A DNA stretch of 64,000 nt, from positions 6,944,001 to 7,008,000 of the forward strand of contig JAKZAP010000018.1 of the NCBI GenBank assembly GCA_023053575.1. Direction: 5' to 3'. Under the pieces are notes generated by a model, which saw nothing but the letters and a program-made list of their open reading frames with translations, made no database searches and was not told the origin of the DNA. Positions 44,664-55,300 of the stretch are shown here, piece by piece. Both the position numbers and the translations under genes were made by a program. How positions within the stretch are numbered: the stretch's first letter is position 1; the number at the start of each line of letters is the position of its first letter. Source of the DNA: Branchinecta lynchi (lineage: Eukaryota; Arthropoda; Branchiopoda; Anostraca; Branchinectidae).

Positions 44664-45322
44664 GTAAGTTTTAGTTTGTTCCCCTCTTGTAATGACCCCT
44701 CCCCCCCCCCACCATAATAAGCGAAAGCCTAGTAGTAGGCACTGTTTGATGATGAATTCAAAATTCAATCTATTTCCATATATCTTTCACTCGTATTGTC
44801 ATATTAATTTTTTTTTTTCATTCACTTTTCATTTTTATTCATACAAAATAATAAAAACAACATTAACTCTTTATGGCCCCACCACACTCCCACCTAACAT
44901 AAGGCCTGGCAATGGGCGGGACTTCTTCTTTATTCGGATTGTCTTAAGGGAACAAACCAAACAAATCAAAACAAAGAGAGAAAAAGAAGAAGAAGAAGAA
45001 AAGAAGAATGAAGACATAACAAACTGACAAGAAAAATCCAATAACGGATGATCTTCCATCAACAAAGCGCCATAAATCATGAACACACATCAGAGGTTGA
45101 ATAGATATTCCTTCAGCCCAAGCTGGTTGCGAATCATATTTGATGGTGCAAAAAGGATACGTCAGTTAAATTTTATTGGCAGGGGCGGGAGGGGGGTCGA
45201 ACCCTCCCTCCCCCCTTGGTATGGTTTCTCACTCCATTCCCTCCATATCAACCAACTCTTTTACTTCCTTCGCATGATACGGAGAGAGTCTCCAAGGAAC
45301 TGAATATTGTATCTTATTACAG
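44664..45322. other. Last FAM20B intron (659 bp)
   Basis: C run 44699-44710, AG-rich tract 44975-45005. 45102-45175 is a truncated minus-strand hammerhead-element tail (CAGCCCAAGCTGGTTGCGAATCATATTTGATGG) lacking the ribozyme. GGCAGGGGCGGGAGGGGGG follows. Ends with TCTTATTACAG. Confidence 0.65.
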
Positions 45323-45527
45323 AATCCGCGAGTCGACAAAGGAACGTCTCAGCGTTTTTCAACGAGGGCAGTTCTCTCAGCTTTTAGCTGAGATAAGCAG
45401 TTCGGATCAAATTTCGCCACTGGCAACTAAGGATCAATTTGATTCTCTAGACAGAAGACTTGATATTGTCCGACTTGTTGTTGAGCTATGCGTGGAGAAT
45501 TATAATAAAGATAAGGTTGTTTTCTGA
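45323..45527 (+). CDS. FAM20B: FAM20B-like terminal exon
   Basis: Begins after TTATTACAG, ends at TGA 45525-45527. Encodes IRESTKERLSVFQRGQFSQL, then LAEISSSDQISPLATKDQF, then DSLDRRLDIVRLVVELCVEN and a short NKDKVVF tail. The L..LDRRL..V...V..C pattern is the conserved C-terminal helix pair of FAM20B/C (family comparison from memory). Confidence 0.9.
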
Positions 45528-45680
45528 ACTGGGTTGTTTATTTGGGGCGGGGGGGGGGGGGGGGGGGGTGAGCTGGAAATATTCTAGACAGAAGACTTGA
45601 TATTGTCCTACTAGAGCATTATAATAAAGATAAGGTTTTCTAAACTGGGTTGTTTATTTGGGGGGCGGACAGGGTGGGGG
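45528..45680 (+). repeat. 3' UTR with partial duplication of the coding end and poly(A) signal
   Basis: 45575-45660 repeats 45443-45545 (TCTAGACAGAAGACTTGATATTG, AATAAAGATAAGGTT, GAACTGGGTTGTTTATTTGGGG), with a 20-bp internal deletion. Both copies run into G-rich tracts (45547-45568, 45676-45690). AATAAA at 45623-45628 is a plausible polyadenylation signal for the gene. Confidence 0.75.
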
Positions 45681-45809
45681 GGGGGGGCGGTTATCAGCTG
45701 GAAATATTCGTGTCTCGGTGAATTCTTTTCGGACGTCATTTCTTCTGATTACGCAGAAAATGGAGAACTGAAAAGCCGATAGAACAGTTATTAAAGGTTA
45801 ATCATGGAC

Positions 45810-45987
45810 AGGCCTGTATCCAGGAATTTATTTCGGGGGGGGAGGGTTGTTGCCTTTCGGGGGGGGGGGGTGCCTGCGGGTCGTACAAAAAAAGACATAG
45901 ATAAGAGGGAAAAGCCTATAAAAATGATTATTTTTGCACGTTTGGGGGGGGTCAACCCCCTACCCCCCCCCCTGGATACGGCCTTGG
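45810..45987. mobile_element. MITE, 178 bp, 8-bp target duplication
   Basis: TCATGGAC at 45802-45809 and 45988-45995. Ends AGGCCTGTATCCAGG and CCTGGATACGGCCTTGG are inverted. The interior contains G/C runs that could also pair. An 8-bp duplication fits a hAT-type MITE. Confidence 0.8.
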
Positions 45988-46075
45988 TCATGGACGTTGA
46001 GGTTGATATCGGCAAGACAGCCATTCAAAGAACCTATCTAAGCCGAAGGCGAGGTAAGAACCCTGAACAAGACCT

Positions 46076-46951
46076 AAGGTTTCGATTTGATCCCAGAACT
46101 CCGATTTTTCATCCAGGCAATTGGGTCTTTTCTTCACCAGATCCAGTCTTCGCCACGCTAATCGTCTGAGAAAACAAAGTTCAGATATACCTCTATAAAC
46201 CATATCTATTTTGACGATGCTGACCAAAAATTCCTGCTTTACTTCTGCCAAATTTCCGGTTTCGGACGAATTCCGAGCGAACTACTTGTCCAGCAAAATA
46301 AGAACAATTCAGAAATAAATTCACCGTATCTCCTTGTAAAGAACATCAAATCAACTTCTAACAAAACTTTAACTTATAAAAAATTTCGGGTTCAACCGGA
46401 TTCCGGACGAATTATATGTCCGGTTAAAAATGATTGTAATATACAGACTCAGCATCTTTTCTTAGCCCTAAGTCTGTCATCTAATCAACTTCAAATAAAA
46501 CTTTCGATTTTAACAAACTTTCCGGTTTGACCGGACTCAAGGCGAACTAGTTGTCCGACGAGAAAATGGTTTTCATCGTCGTGTTCAGCATGTCTTCTTA
46601 CCCATAATCGAACATCTAATCAACTTCAAATAAAACTTAATTCTAACCAACTTTCCGGCTTTTGCCGGATTCCGGGCGAACTACTTATCCGGCGAGAAAA
46701 TGGTTTTCACCATCGTGTTAAGCGTGTCTTCTTACCTCATAGTTATCACACTAGCTGTTTAAAAAATATTCTGTTTGCCCCTTAATTTGAACCCCCACCC
46801 CTAAATGTAGGGCCACAGAGCCCATCTACGAACTTGACCTTACCCTTGACCCAAAGATTCCTGTTTCATCAAAATATCTCATTCCCTTCAAGAGTTATCT
46901 TGCTGACAGACGGTCGGACAGACGGACAACTTTTGCGATGTCATAGGTATC
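46076..46951 (+). repeat. Family A element, lacks terminal palindrome
   Basis: AACAAGACCTAAGG start, monomers to CGGTCGGACAGACGG and GATGTCATAGGTATC. It then breaks off before GGGATCCC, joining the 29640-type repeat (GAGGTTGATATTTTC). Confidence 0.78.
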
Positions 46952-47149
46952 GCAGCGCAGCGAGGTTGATATTTTCAGATGGGCCGTCGAGCTTGTAATT
47001 CCGATATCAAACGAGATGGATGTATGTTAACTAGTATAACTTTTTCGAACAGAACCATTAATCATTAACCAGTATCCTCAAACAGAAAGCTAGCAGTGGA
47101 TATGACGGACAGGGGCGTCTATAGGGGGGGGGGGGGGGGGTGAAAGTAC
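46952..47149. repeat. Second copy of the 29730-type repeat, and a G-run MITE end
   Basis: TCGAGCTTGTAATTCCGATATCAAACGAGATGGATGTATGTTAACT matches 29727-29790. AGGGGCGTCTATAGGGGG at 47101 resembles other G-rich MITE ends in the window. Confidence 0.6.
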
Positions 47150-48970
47150 TTTCGTCGGGCGAAGCCCAGTATAGGACGCCGGCAAACGCAGAAGAAATAT
47201 AGTTTTGTATGCGTATGTCGGTCCACTCGTCAGCACACCGAGTTCTTTTTATACGCAAGAAATGAAATTTTGAAACATTTGTCGGTGAAAACACAGAAGA
47301 AATCGAATTCTGCATGCTTTTTGAAGGGCCTCGGTATTCTCTATGACATAACGGGTTCTTTTTATACGCAACGAATACAGAAGAAACAGAATTTGTATAC
47401 TATTGTCGGGCGTCGGTCGATTCATCGGCACATCGGGTTCTATTTATCCGTCAGAAATCAAATTCTGCAAACTTTGTCGTGCGCTCCCAGAAGTTCAAGT
47501 CTAGTCGGCACAACCGGTTATTTTTACACGTCATAGATCAACTTCTGTACAGTCCAGTCGGGCAAAACACAGAAGAAATCAAATGCTTTATGTTTTTTTC
47601 GGGCGTCAGTATTCTCGTCGGCAGATCTGGTTCTTACCACACGTAAGAAATCAAATTCTGTAAACGTTTATCGGGCGCATCCCAAAAGTTTTAACTTTCG
47701 TCGGCACATCGGCTTCTGTTTACATGTAAGATATAACAAGAGCTAGACACTTGTCAAGTTTCATGCACGTCCGATCACTCGTTCCAAAGTTATGAATGTC
47801 ACCAGCTTCCGGATTCCCCATCCCTCTACTCCCCCCACGATGGTCAGATCGGGGAAAGGACTATTTTCAGTCAATATGTTGGAGTCCCTAATACGCCTGG
47901 CAAGTTTCACGGTCCTAGCACATCTCGGAGCACCCTAGATCGACATCACCGGAATTCCGGTAAATTCCCTCCAACTTCTCCCACCGTGATACGATCCGGT
48001 CCTGTTTTGTCAGGAATATATTTAGGGTTTCAGCTTGTTCTTCCCACCAAGTTCCATCCCGATCCCTCCAATCTTAGCCTTTCAGAAGATTTCCGGTGCC
48101 TCCTTCTAGCCCCCCCCCCCGTACTTATCGTATCCGGTCCGGATTTGAAAAGGAACATCTGAGGCACTTGACACTTGTCAAGTTTCAAGCACGTCCGATT
48201 TACCCCTTCCAAAGTTATGCATGTTACTAACTTTCGGATTCCCCATCCCTCCACTCCCCCTACGACGGTCGGATCGATGAAACGACTATTCTCAAGGCAT
48301 TCTGTTGGGGTCCCTGGTATGCCTACCAAATTTCATCGTCCTAGTACCGAACTAGCGAGATGAACGGATTCCGCTAGCCCCCCCCCCCCCTCCAAACAAA
48401 AAAAAACTCACCCACAGTGTCCGAACCCGGTCCGGTTATGTCAACGATGTATCTAGAACTTATGCTTGTTCTTCCCATCAAGTTTCGTCTCGATCCCTCC
48501 ACTCTTAAGTGTTTCCCAAGATTTCCGGCCCCCCCCCCCCTCCAGCTCCCCTCAGAGTTACCGGATCCGGTCCGGATTTTAAGTGGGTCGTCTGAGGCAC
48601 GAATTATCTCCAAATATCAAATTTCATTGCTATCCGATCACCCGTTCAAATGTTATAAATACCTCAATATTCCGAATTCCCCCTCCCTCCACTCCCCCAA
48701 CGATGCTCGGATCGGGGAAGTGACTATTTCCAACTTAATTGTATGGGGTCCCCGATATGCCTTCCAAGTTTCATCGTCCTAGCTTATGTGGAAGTGCCCG
48801 AATTAGCAAAACCCGGACCGAACGACAGACCGACGGACGGACAGAAATTGCGATCGCTGTATGGCACTTCCATAAAAATCTTTACATGCTTGTCGGGCAA
48901 AACACAGAAGAATTCGAATTCTGAATGCTTTTATCGGGCGTCGGTATTCTTTCTGCAAACAATTGTCTGG
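47150..48970. repeat. ~90-bp degenerate tandem array, split by family B
   Basis: Units with TTGTCGGGCG, GTCGGCACATCGGGTTC and CAGAAGAAATCAAATTCTGCA run from 47150 to 47737 and resume at 48880-48970 (TTGTCGGGCAAAACACAGAAGAA). The family-B copy 47738-48866 lies inside. The unit alternates two versions. Confidence 0.72.
47738..48866 (+). repeat. Family B element, short copy
   Basis: Starts AACAAGAGCTAGACACTTG and ends GTATGGCACTTCCATAAAAA, where the terminal hairpin is collapsed to GGCACTTCC. About 1.13 kb; lacks roughly half of the internal modules. C runs 48109-48120, 48379-48390, 48530-48540. Confidence 0.82.
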
Positions 48971-49139
48971 CGCAAACTTTTATGGAAAAAATACAGGTTT
49001 AAAAAATTTCGCATAATCATTGGAAGCTTCGCTTTTTAGCTAAAGTTGGAACGAAAAGGCGAACGTGTGAATTTAAATATACGAATGTATATTAAAGGAA
49101 CAATCTCAACTGATGCATTAAAATTAGTTTTACAAAAAA

Positions 49140-49470
49140 TTTTGCCTGCTGCTCATTTTGTAGTATTCTCTATTTGGAAGACCGACGTTCCATCCTGTTG
49201 GCCTTTTAAGGATTGACATTTCGGGGGGTTTCAAACACGTTAAAAGCTAGAAATTGTATGGTAGGTAAGCCAAAATGTGTCCGGAAGAAGTGGGGATTAA
49301 ACCCAAAATTTCGCCTGTGGCGCTTACTTGTTCTGGGTTCAGTCGTTGGAAACTGAGTTTTTTTTAGCGAAAGATGAAATGAAAAGCTGGAAACGTGAAT
49401 TTTAGACAAAATTACATTAAAAGAATAACCTCGATTGATGGACTACAATTAGTTTTATACAAAAATTGAC
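49140..49470 (+). repeat. Family H repeat, copy 1
   Basis: TTTTGTAGTATTCTCTATTTGGAAG, CACGTTAAAAGCTAGAAA, AAATTTCGCCTGTGGCGCTT, then AAAAGAATAACCTCGATTGATG and CAATTAGTTTTATAC. The same order is found at 51945-52260. Non-coding; the GCCTGTGGCGC palindrome is its marker. Confidence 0.68.
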
Positions 49471-49859
49471 CGTGGGTCATAGGACGATATGCACTATATA
49501 ACTGTTCGAGAAAAGTTATTTATTTATTAGCACCTGCGAGAGGTATTTGTATTGTTTTTGTTCGGATGAAATTGGAATTGTAAGAGCTATTTTCACATAC
49601 ATCCCAATCAATGGTATACGAACACACTGTTCGGTTTTCGCACTCGGATGTGATGTGAATTTTTACGGATCGCGTGCGTATTGTTGGATGCGAAATCTTA
49701 CGGACTGTTTGCCCTTAGCTTGAATCTACTTAGTGTCATAGGTAGCGGCAGGTCATAGGATTTGAACACGGAACTCACATAGTAGGCCCAACCCCAGTGG
49801 GTGATCTGTGTGCAACCGTAAATGAAGTCAGTTGAGAATTGTACTTTGCGATACCGCGG

Positions 49860-50052
49860 CCCCAGGCTGACTGTTTTGACTGACAAGGCTCACTGCAGTA
49901 AGAATAACATGATTTGTGGTAGCCATCTTCCGTGTTTCTTAAAAAATCATCTGGTCTTGCTGATAGCCCGGAAGCGCAGTATCCTTGTCCTTTTTGTAAT
50001 TCGGGTGATGAGGGGCTTGGCCATGTTCTCTTGAGGTGTGAGGAGCCAGGGG
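49860..50052 (+). pseudogene. Non-LTR retrotransposon C-terminal zinc-knuckle fragment
   Basis: One frame reads LKKSSGLADSPEAQYPCPFC, NSGDEGLGHVLLRCEEPG. C-x2-C-x8-H-x4-C is the C-terminal knuckle of CR1/Jockey-like elements. An unrelated G/C-rich small element (from 50044) interrupts it. The 52378 fragment may be the continuation. Confidence 0.7.
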
Positions 50053-51944
50053 TGGCCCCAAGAGGGGGGTGACTCACCCCCCCCCTGCCTTCTGTTAAGT
50101 CGTATCAGTCGTTTATTTTGGCCTTTTGCTAAGTTGTATCAGTCGTTTATTTTGGCCTAGCCGAGGTCCCGGACATTTCTTTTTAATAAAAAATAATCCG
50201 AGTCGTTTCATTTTTTTTTTTTTTTAATTTTGTCTCTGCACAGCTTCAGTCGGAAGCCAGTCCCCGAAGAAGTCGTTTAAACCAGGTTTTGTAAACCGAT
50301 AGGTCGCAGACATGATTCATGGGGGCAGCAATGTGGCTACCTGTTCTACTCCCATGGGATTTGGATCTGCCTAACTTCGGTCTTTCAGATTTTAGCCTGT
50401 CAAAATTACAATAGGTTAGTTGTTAAAGTGAAGTCTGACTGGTAACATTGAAGTACCTTATAGACCAAAAGCGAGAGACAAGGTTATGTGCATTGATTTT
50501 TGGTCATCTTTGGCTATAAGTGAAAAAAGAAGGAATAGAATTTTTAAACAGTATGGAAAAGCCATCAGAAATCAAATGACAGGAGACCCGCGAAAGAAGT
50601 GTGCCAGAACAATCGAAAAATGTCGATGACAAAGAGAGGTTGAGGTAGGAACAACACTTGAAAAGGACAAGGAGGATTTTAATAGACACCCGAAATTTGT
50701 TTCCCAGGACAGGAGGGGTTCTGCAGACGCTGGAATAGCTCATTCTAATCGGGAGGTACATTTCTGCATTTATGCTGGCACAGGCGTTACTATCAAAATG
50801 TTTGGGGGGGAGGGAGAGGAGCAAAAGTATCCCTTCAGCCAAAGCTGACTGCGAATCGTATGTGTCACTGCTGACTGCGAATCATAGCACTATCAAATAT
50901 GGGAGGAGCAAGGTATTTACCGACTGGCTGGTAATTTTTACCGTCTTTTTTCGCCAAAAAAAACGACAGTTTTGGCGAAAAACGACTGATTTAAAGAAAA
51001 CCGACCATTTTTAAGAAAAATCAACTGTTTCCCCCAAAATCAAGTCTTTTTACGAAAAATCTATTTTTTACCGGTTAGCCGACAACATCGGGGGAGGGGG
51101 GGTGCATCCACCCCACCCCCCTACGTGACGCCCCTATATGCTAGTGTTAAAGCACATCTGAAAAGACTTCGTAAAATCCAGGACACTCATACAACTCGAA
51201 AATGATCTCTTTTATGTTTAAGATATTCTAAAAGCGAACTTCTCGTCTTCATTTGCTGTGTATATAGCATCTTGTGTCGCGTAGAATCAAATTATGCAAA
51301 CCAGTTTTAAGATGCAATTCTTCAGATGTAGCTCACTGTAGCTTTATCTGCTTTAATTTTCGGCATGAAAGTACAGTTTGTCGAGTGACAAATAAAACGG
51401 TACACGGTACTTTCATTGTGAAACAAAAGTACATCAAATCACCCGGGAAAAAACGCAACTCAAGTCTCGTCGGCGAACCTGGCGTCTTTTTCTATATCTG
51501 TAAACTCCTGTCAGGCCAAGACTAACAGTTTGTTGCGTCCGTAAATCCGGATTTTTTTTTAACGCACTGGCAAATCTGTTTTCCTCGTTTCGTTTCTGAG
51601 GAAGTGTGCTCTGAACATGAAAATTACCTTTTTTGCTATTAGTTCGGAGCAAATCTACTTTCTTTTCTATGGACTTTATTTTGTCACTTTTTCGATGGAC
51701 AGAGGCGTGATTTCATAGCTATTCTTAATTTTTCATTGGGATCGCAAAATGACGCTCTGCTCCTCGGGTTACGTCCATAAATCAGGATTTTTTTTCAGGA
51801 ATTACTTTTTTTGCTTTAATACGGAACAAATCTACTTTGTTTTCTGTGGCCACTATTTTGTCACTTTTTTCGACGGTCAGATTTGTTATTTCAAAGCTGT
51901 TTTTTCCTTTTCAATGGGATTGCAAAAAGACGGTCTCCTCGGCG
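50053..51944. other. Intergenic, small G-rich MITE pieces
   Basis: GTTGTATCAGTCGTTTATTTTGGCCT duplicated at 50100-50160. CTGACTGCGAATC appears twice near 50845-50885, a scrap of the hammerhead-element tail. GTTTTTCGCC/GGCGAAAAACG repeats at 50945-51065. GACGCCCCTATA at 51127. No gene. Confidence 0.45.
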
Positions 51945-52260
51945 TTTCACAAAATTTCGCCTGTGGCACATTTCGTAGTATTCTCTACTTAGAGGAACGG
52001 TGTGTCATTTACTTGGCGATTAGGCTTGGAACTTTTTAGATTTGAAACACATTAAAGGCTGGCTAGAACCTTTCTAGACAGAGGCAGATTAAAAAAAAAT
52101 CGCCTGCGGCGCTTCCTTTAATTTGTCCCGGGTACAGGCGTTGAAAGCTTTCCTCTTATGCGAAAGTTAAAATGTAAAGCTGAGGCTATGACGGAATGTA
52201 TACACAAATTTTGATTACAAGAATAATTTCAGCTAATGCATTGCAGCTAGTTTTACACCG
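51945..52260 (+). repeat. Family H repeat, copy 2
   Basis: AAAATTTCGCCTGTGGCAC, GTAGTATTCTCTACTTAGAGG, AACACATTAAAGGCTGG, CGCCTGCGGCGCTTCC, AAGAATAATTTCAGCTAATGCATTGCAGCTAGTTTTACAC align with copy 1. Confidence 0.68.
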
Positions 52261-52377
52261 GCTCTATTATTTGTTGGTGGGGAATGTGCGCCATTGCCGC
52301 ATAGTCGCAACAGTTCATTCTTGTTGGTACCTGCGAGTCGTATATTACGATCCATGAGTGAGTCGTTGAAATGAGGG

Positions 52378-52563
52378 GTCTCACCCCCCCTGGCCTGAGT
52401 GCTTCGGGCAACCCCTGTGAGGAGCTTTCTAATATAAGGGGTACTCTTTTTCAGAATGGGGGGGATGAGCTACTTCTAGGTATCCTTAAGTCTACAAATG
52501 CTAGGTCTATAGTGTGTTTTGGAAATACGATAGAAAAAGTTATTAGTTTAGCAGAAAATCGGT
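52378..52563 (+). pseudogene. Probable non-LTR retrotransposon C-terminus
   Basis: Frame ending NPCEELSNIRGTLFQNGGDE, LLLGILKSTNARSIVCFGNT, IEKVISLAENR and stop. It looks like the short tail that follows the zinc knuckle in CR1-like ORF2 proteins. Assignment is weaker than for 49860. Confidence 0.5.
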
Positions 52564-53340
52564 AGGATATTAAGTTAAGAATGCAAGGTTGTTTGTTACT
52601 TGAGATTCGGTTTTTTTTTTGTTTTTTTTTATATGGCTTAATAACTTTCAAATACAGATATATATATATATATATATGTTACCCTATTATCTGTAGCAAG
52701 AGGCATTCGGGATTCTTGCTGCTTGGATGCACTGGGAAAGCAAGAGCAAAATCTTCATATACATGCCATTGAAGGCCTCCACCCCCCCCCCCCCCCCCCC
52801 CCCCGACCCTAAGAGTCAAGTCCCTTATGGACCGTTTGCTTTCCTCTCCTCAAGTACAATTTAGCGTTTGATGTCTGTCAGTCTGTTCAACTTGTTTCGT
52901 TTGGGCACTTCCGGATGAGCTAGGACGATAAAACTTGGCACGCGTAAAAAGGAGCCGATACAAACCTCTAGGAAACTTCCTTTCTTGTATCTGAGCATCG
53001 ACGGGGAGGGGGGGGGGGGTATCAGTTAGATCTGGCCCGTGTAAGGATTTCGAGGGGGTGGTAAGAGGAGATGCTTAACTTATGCATCCCCATCCGACTT
53101 CGGGTTGGAGAGGTCTAGAATTTTTTTTGACGCGCATAGGGACCAAACGGGTTTTGCGGTGTGTGGGGGGGGGGGTATAAAGAGAACCTGCATACATGCG
53201 CCGTTTCTTCGTCCGCGTCAGATCCGACCTTGATGGGCAGAGTTTGAAGGGGGGATGCGACGTTCGTCGAAGACTTGATGAATGGTATGAGCAGATGCCC
53301 CGGATGTCCCATTACTAAATCCGAACCGCGTCCGGTGACG
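52564..53340. repeat. Simple repeats and a family-B scrap
   Basis: (TA)n at 52658-52677, C run of 23 at 52782-52804, then a reverse family-B piece (CACTTCCGGATGAGCTAGGACGATAAAACTTGGC, 52905-52945) with G runs at 53008-53020 and 53165-53175. Confidence 0.65.
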
Positions 53341-53735
53341 GAGTTAAAGTCAGGCTTCACCTTCCAGATTACCAGACGTCCAGGTCTTCCGCGTAGTCAA
53401 GCCAACCCTTCCAGATTTTCATGATAATGATGACATCCAGTTTTGCTTTCTTCAACATTTCCTACATGTCCCTTTCGCATTTCAAATATCTCTGCATCCC
53501 GCAGTCACAACTGTCAATCACTTTCCCTTTCCTTCCTACATTTGCGTATTTGTCCTGTCTCTCGAATGGATTGCCTCTATGGTACCTTCCAGACATCCGG
53601 AATCTGAGGTGTCCAACACCCCGGACTTCCAGACGTTTTTGGTCTGGCTTCACCTTCCAGTCCGTCTCGACGAAAGCTCGACGAAAACGGCTGTCTAGAA
53701 TCCGGAAGAAAAATCTGGAAGGTGAAGCCTGGCTT
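53341..53735. mobile_element. Possible fold-back element, GGCTTCACCTTCCAG ends
   Basis: GGCTTCACCTTCCAGATT at 53352 and its complement AATCTGGAAGGTGAAGCC at 53713 face each other. Another direct copy GGCTTCACCTTCCAGTCC lies at 53646. No clear target duplication. Confidence 0.5.
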
Positions 53736-54062
53736 TTTTAGAAGGGTGGAATTTTCTAACATCCTCATATACTCTATTGCACTACTTAATTACTTAATCG
53801 TGGCAAGTGCCATTCTTGTTTCAAGAGTAGGGAGTAACATCATAAAGTAACAAGAATGGATCTTCAATTACACATGCTCCATCCGGAAGAAAAATCTGGA
53901 AGGTGAAGCCTGGCTTTTTTAGAAGGGTGGAATTTTCTAACATCCTCATATACTCTATTGCACTTCTTAATTACTTAATCCTGGCAAGTGCCATTCTTGT
54001 TTCAAGAGTAGGGAGTAACATCATAAAGTAACAAGAATGGATCTTCAATTACACATGCTCCG
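53701..54062 (+). repeat. Recent 181-bp tandem duplication
   Basis: 53701-53881 and 53882-54062 differ at only a few positions (e.g. CACTACTT/CACTTCTT, TAATCG/TAATCC). It includes one copy of the AATCTGGAAGGTGAAGCC end in each unit. Could also be an assembly artefact. Confidence 0.88.
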
Positions 54063-54274
54063 AATTTCGGACGTAAGTTTTTTCTTTCCGTCGCCTCTCG
54101 AAAGTTCATGGCTCCTAGTATTCTTTGTGGTATCGATCGAAGCTTAAGTGACCTGATATCACGTACTCCTTCCAGTTTCTGTGTGAGGAAACTGGCGTAA
54201 GCGACGGACTGGAACCGATTCGATTTTCTTTTTTCAGTTTCCACAGAAGGGGAGGACTGGCGGGATTGCTCTCG

Positions 54275-55300
54275 CTTTTGGGATCCTAAAACGTAAGTGG
54301 AGGGATACCTATGACCTCGCAAAAGTTGTCCGTATGTCCGCACGATAACTCTCGAGGGGATTGAGATACTTTGATGAAACTTGATGGGAGGATCCTTTGG
54401 GAGGTCAGTTGGGCTCTGTGGCCCTATATTTGAGGGTGGGGGAGGGGTTTCAAATTAAGGGGCAACAAGTTTGTTTGAAAGCTATTGAGATGGTTGATTT
54501 AGGGGTGGAGACATGCTGAATTCGAATATGAAATTTATTTTCTCGCCGGAAAAATAGTTCATCCGGAATCCGGCGAAAACAAGAAAATTTGTAAAAATTA
54601 AATGTTTAATATGAAGTTGATTAGAGGTTTTATGTAGGGGCAAGGAGACGTGCTGAGTCCGAATATGAAATTTATTTTCTCGCTGGACAATTAGTTCGGC
54701 TGGAGAATTTGTTAGAAGTAAAAGTTTTATTTAAATTTGATGAGATGTTCGATTTGCGGGTAAGAAGATATGCTGAATTCGCATATGACAATAATTTTTT
54801 CACTGGACGTATAGATCGCTCTGATACGGCTGAAACAGGATTTTTTTTTAAAGTAAAAGTTTAATCTGAAGTTGATTATAGGTTGGATGTAGGGGTAAGG
54901 AGGCCTGCTAAATTCGTTTTTAAGCTTTAGTTTTTTGCCAGAGAAGTAGTTTGTCCGGAATCCGACCGAAACCGGAAGTTGGGCAGAAGTAAGGAAGGAA
55001 GGAGATACAACATAGGCTATAGGGTAACCATATGCTGGAACTATATCTGAATATGTGACTGATATACGAAAACGGATATCTGGATATATCTGAACTTTCA
55101 AAAATTCAGCTGGCGTATCCGGTTGGCACTGTCAAATAGAACTTGGTCTTCTCCGATTATTACCATTGGCCTTAACCTGTTTGTAAATTTTAAAAGTAAA
55201 AATATTTGATAAATGTGTTAAAGACCGAATATCTACAAGACCAAATTGTCGGGAGCAAATATTACAATTTTGGGATCCCATCGAAACCTTTGGTCTTGTT
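54275..55300 (-). repeat. Family A element, reverse
   Basis: Palindrome end TTTTGGGATCCTAAAA at 54275, AGATACTTTGATGAAACTTG, four to five monomers with TCCGGAATCCGGC, and GGGATCCCATCGAAACCTTTGGTCTTGTT at the right. One base change breaks the left palindrome. Confidence 0.82.

Larger units (their letters stand above)
2224..45527 (+). other. FAM20B: FAM20B-like xylosylkinase gene (3' part), five exons
   Basis: Five separate exons join in frame into about 270 residues that follow the FAM20B order: R-H-x-A-E helix, GFRRSPLVAGR, PVATEEL, a Cys-rich CFYGACYYC segment, RLLDIVDASIFDF, GNGDRHH, LLLDN, LAPLYQCC, and a C-terminal helical region. Splice phases match at every junction (phase 1, 2, 2 and 2 across the four introns). 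FAM20B phosphorylates xylose in the glycosaminoglycan linkage tetrasaccharide in the Golgi. PLYQCCIIR and PVATE favour FAM20B over the secreted kinase FAM20C (family knowledge recalled, not searched). About 140 N-terminal residues, with the signal anchor and ATP-binding lysine, are outside the window. The introns are 12.4, 4.5, 25.0 and 0.66 kb and packed with mobile elements. Confidence 0.9.

Noticed and set aside
44692..45027. 111-codon frame between the last two FAM20B exons
   Set aside because: It spans a C run and AAG-rich tract inside a 659-bp intron defined by matching phases.
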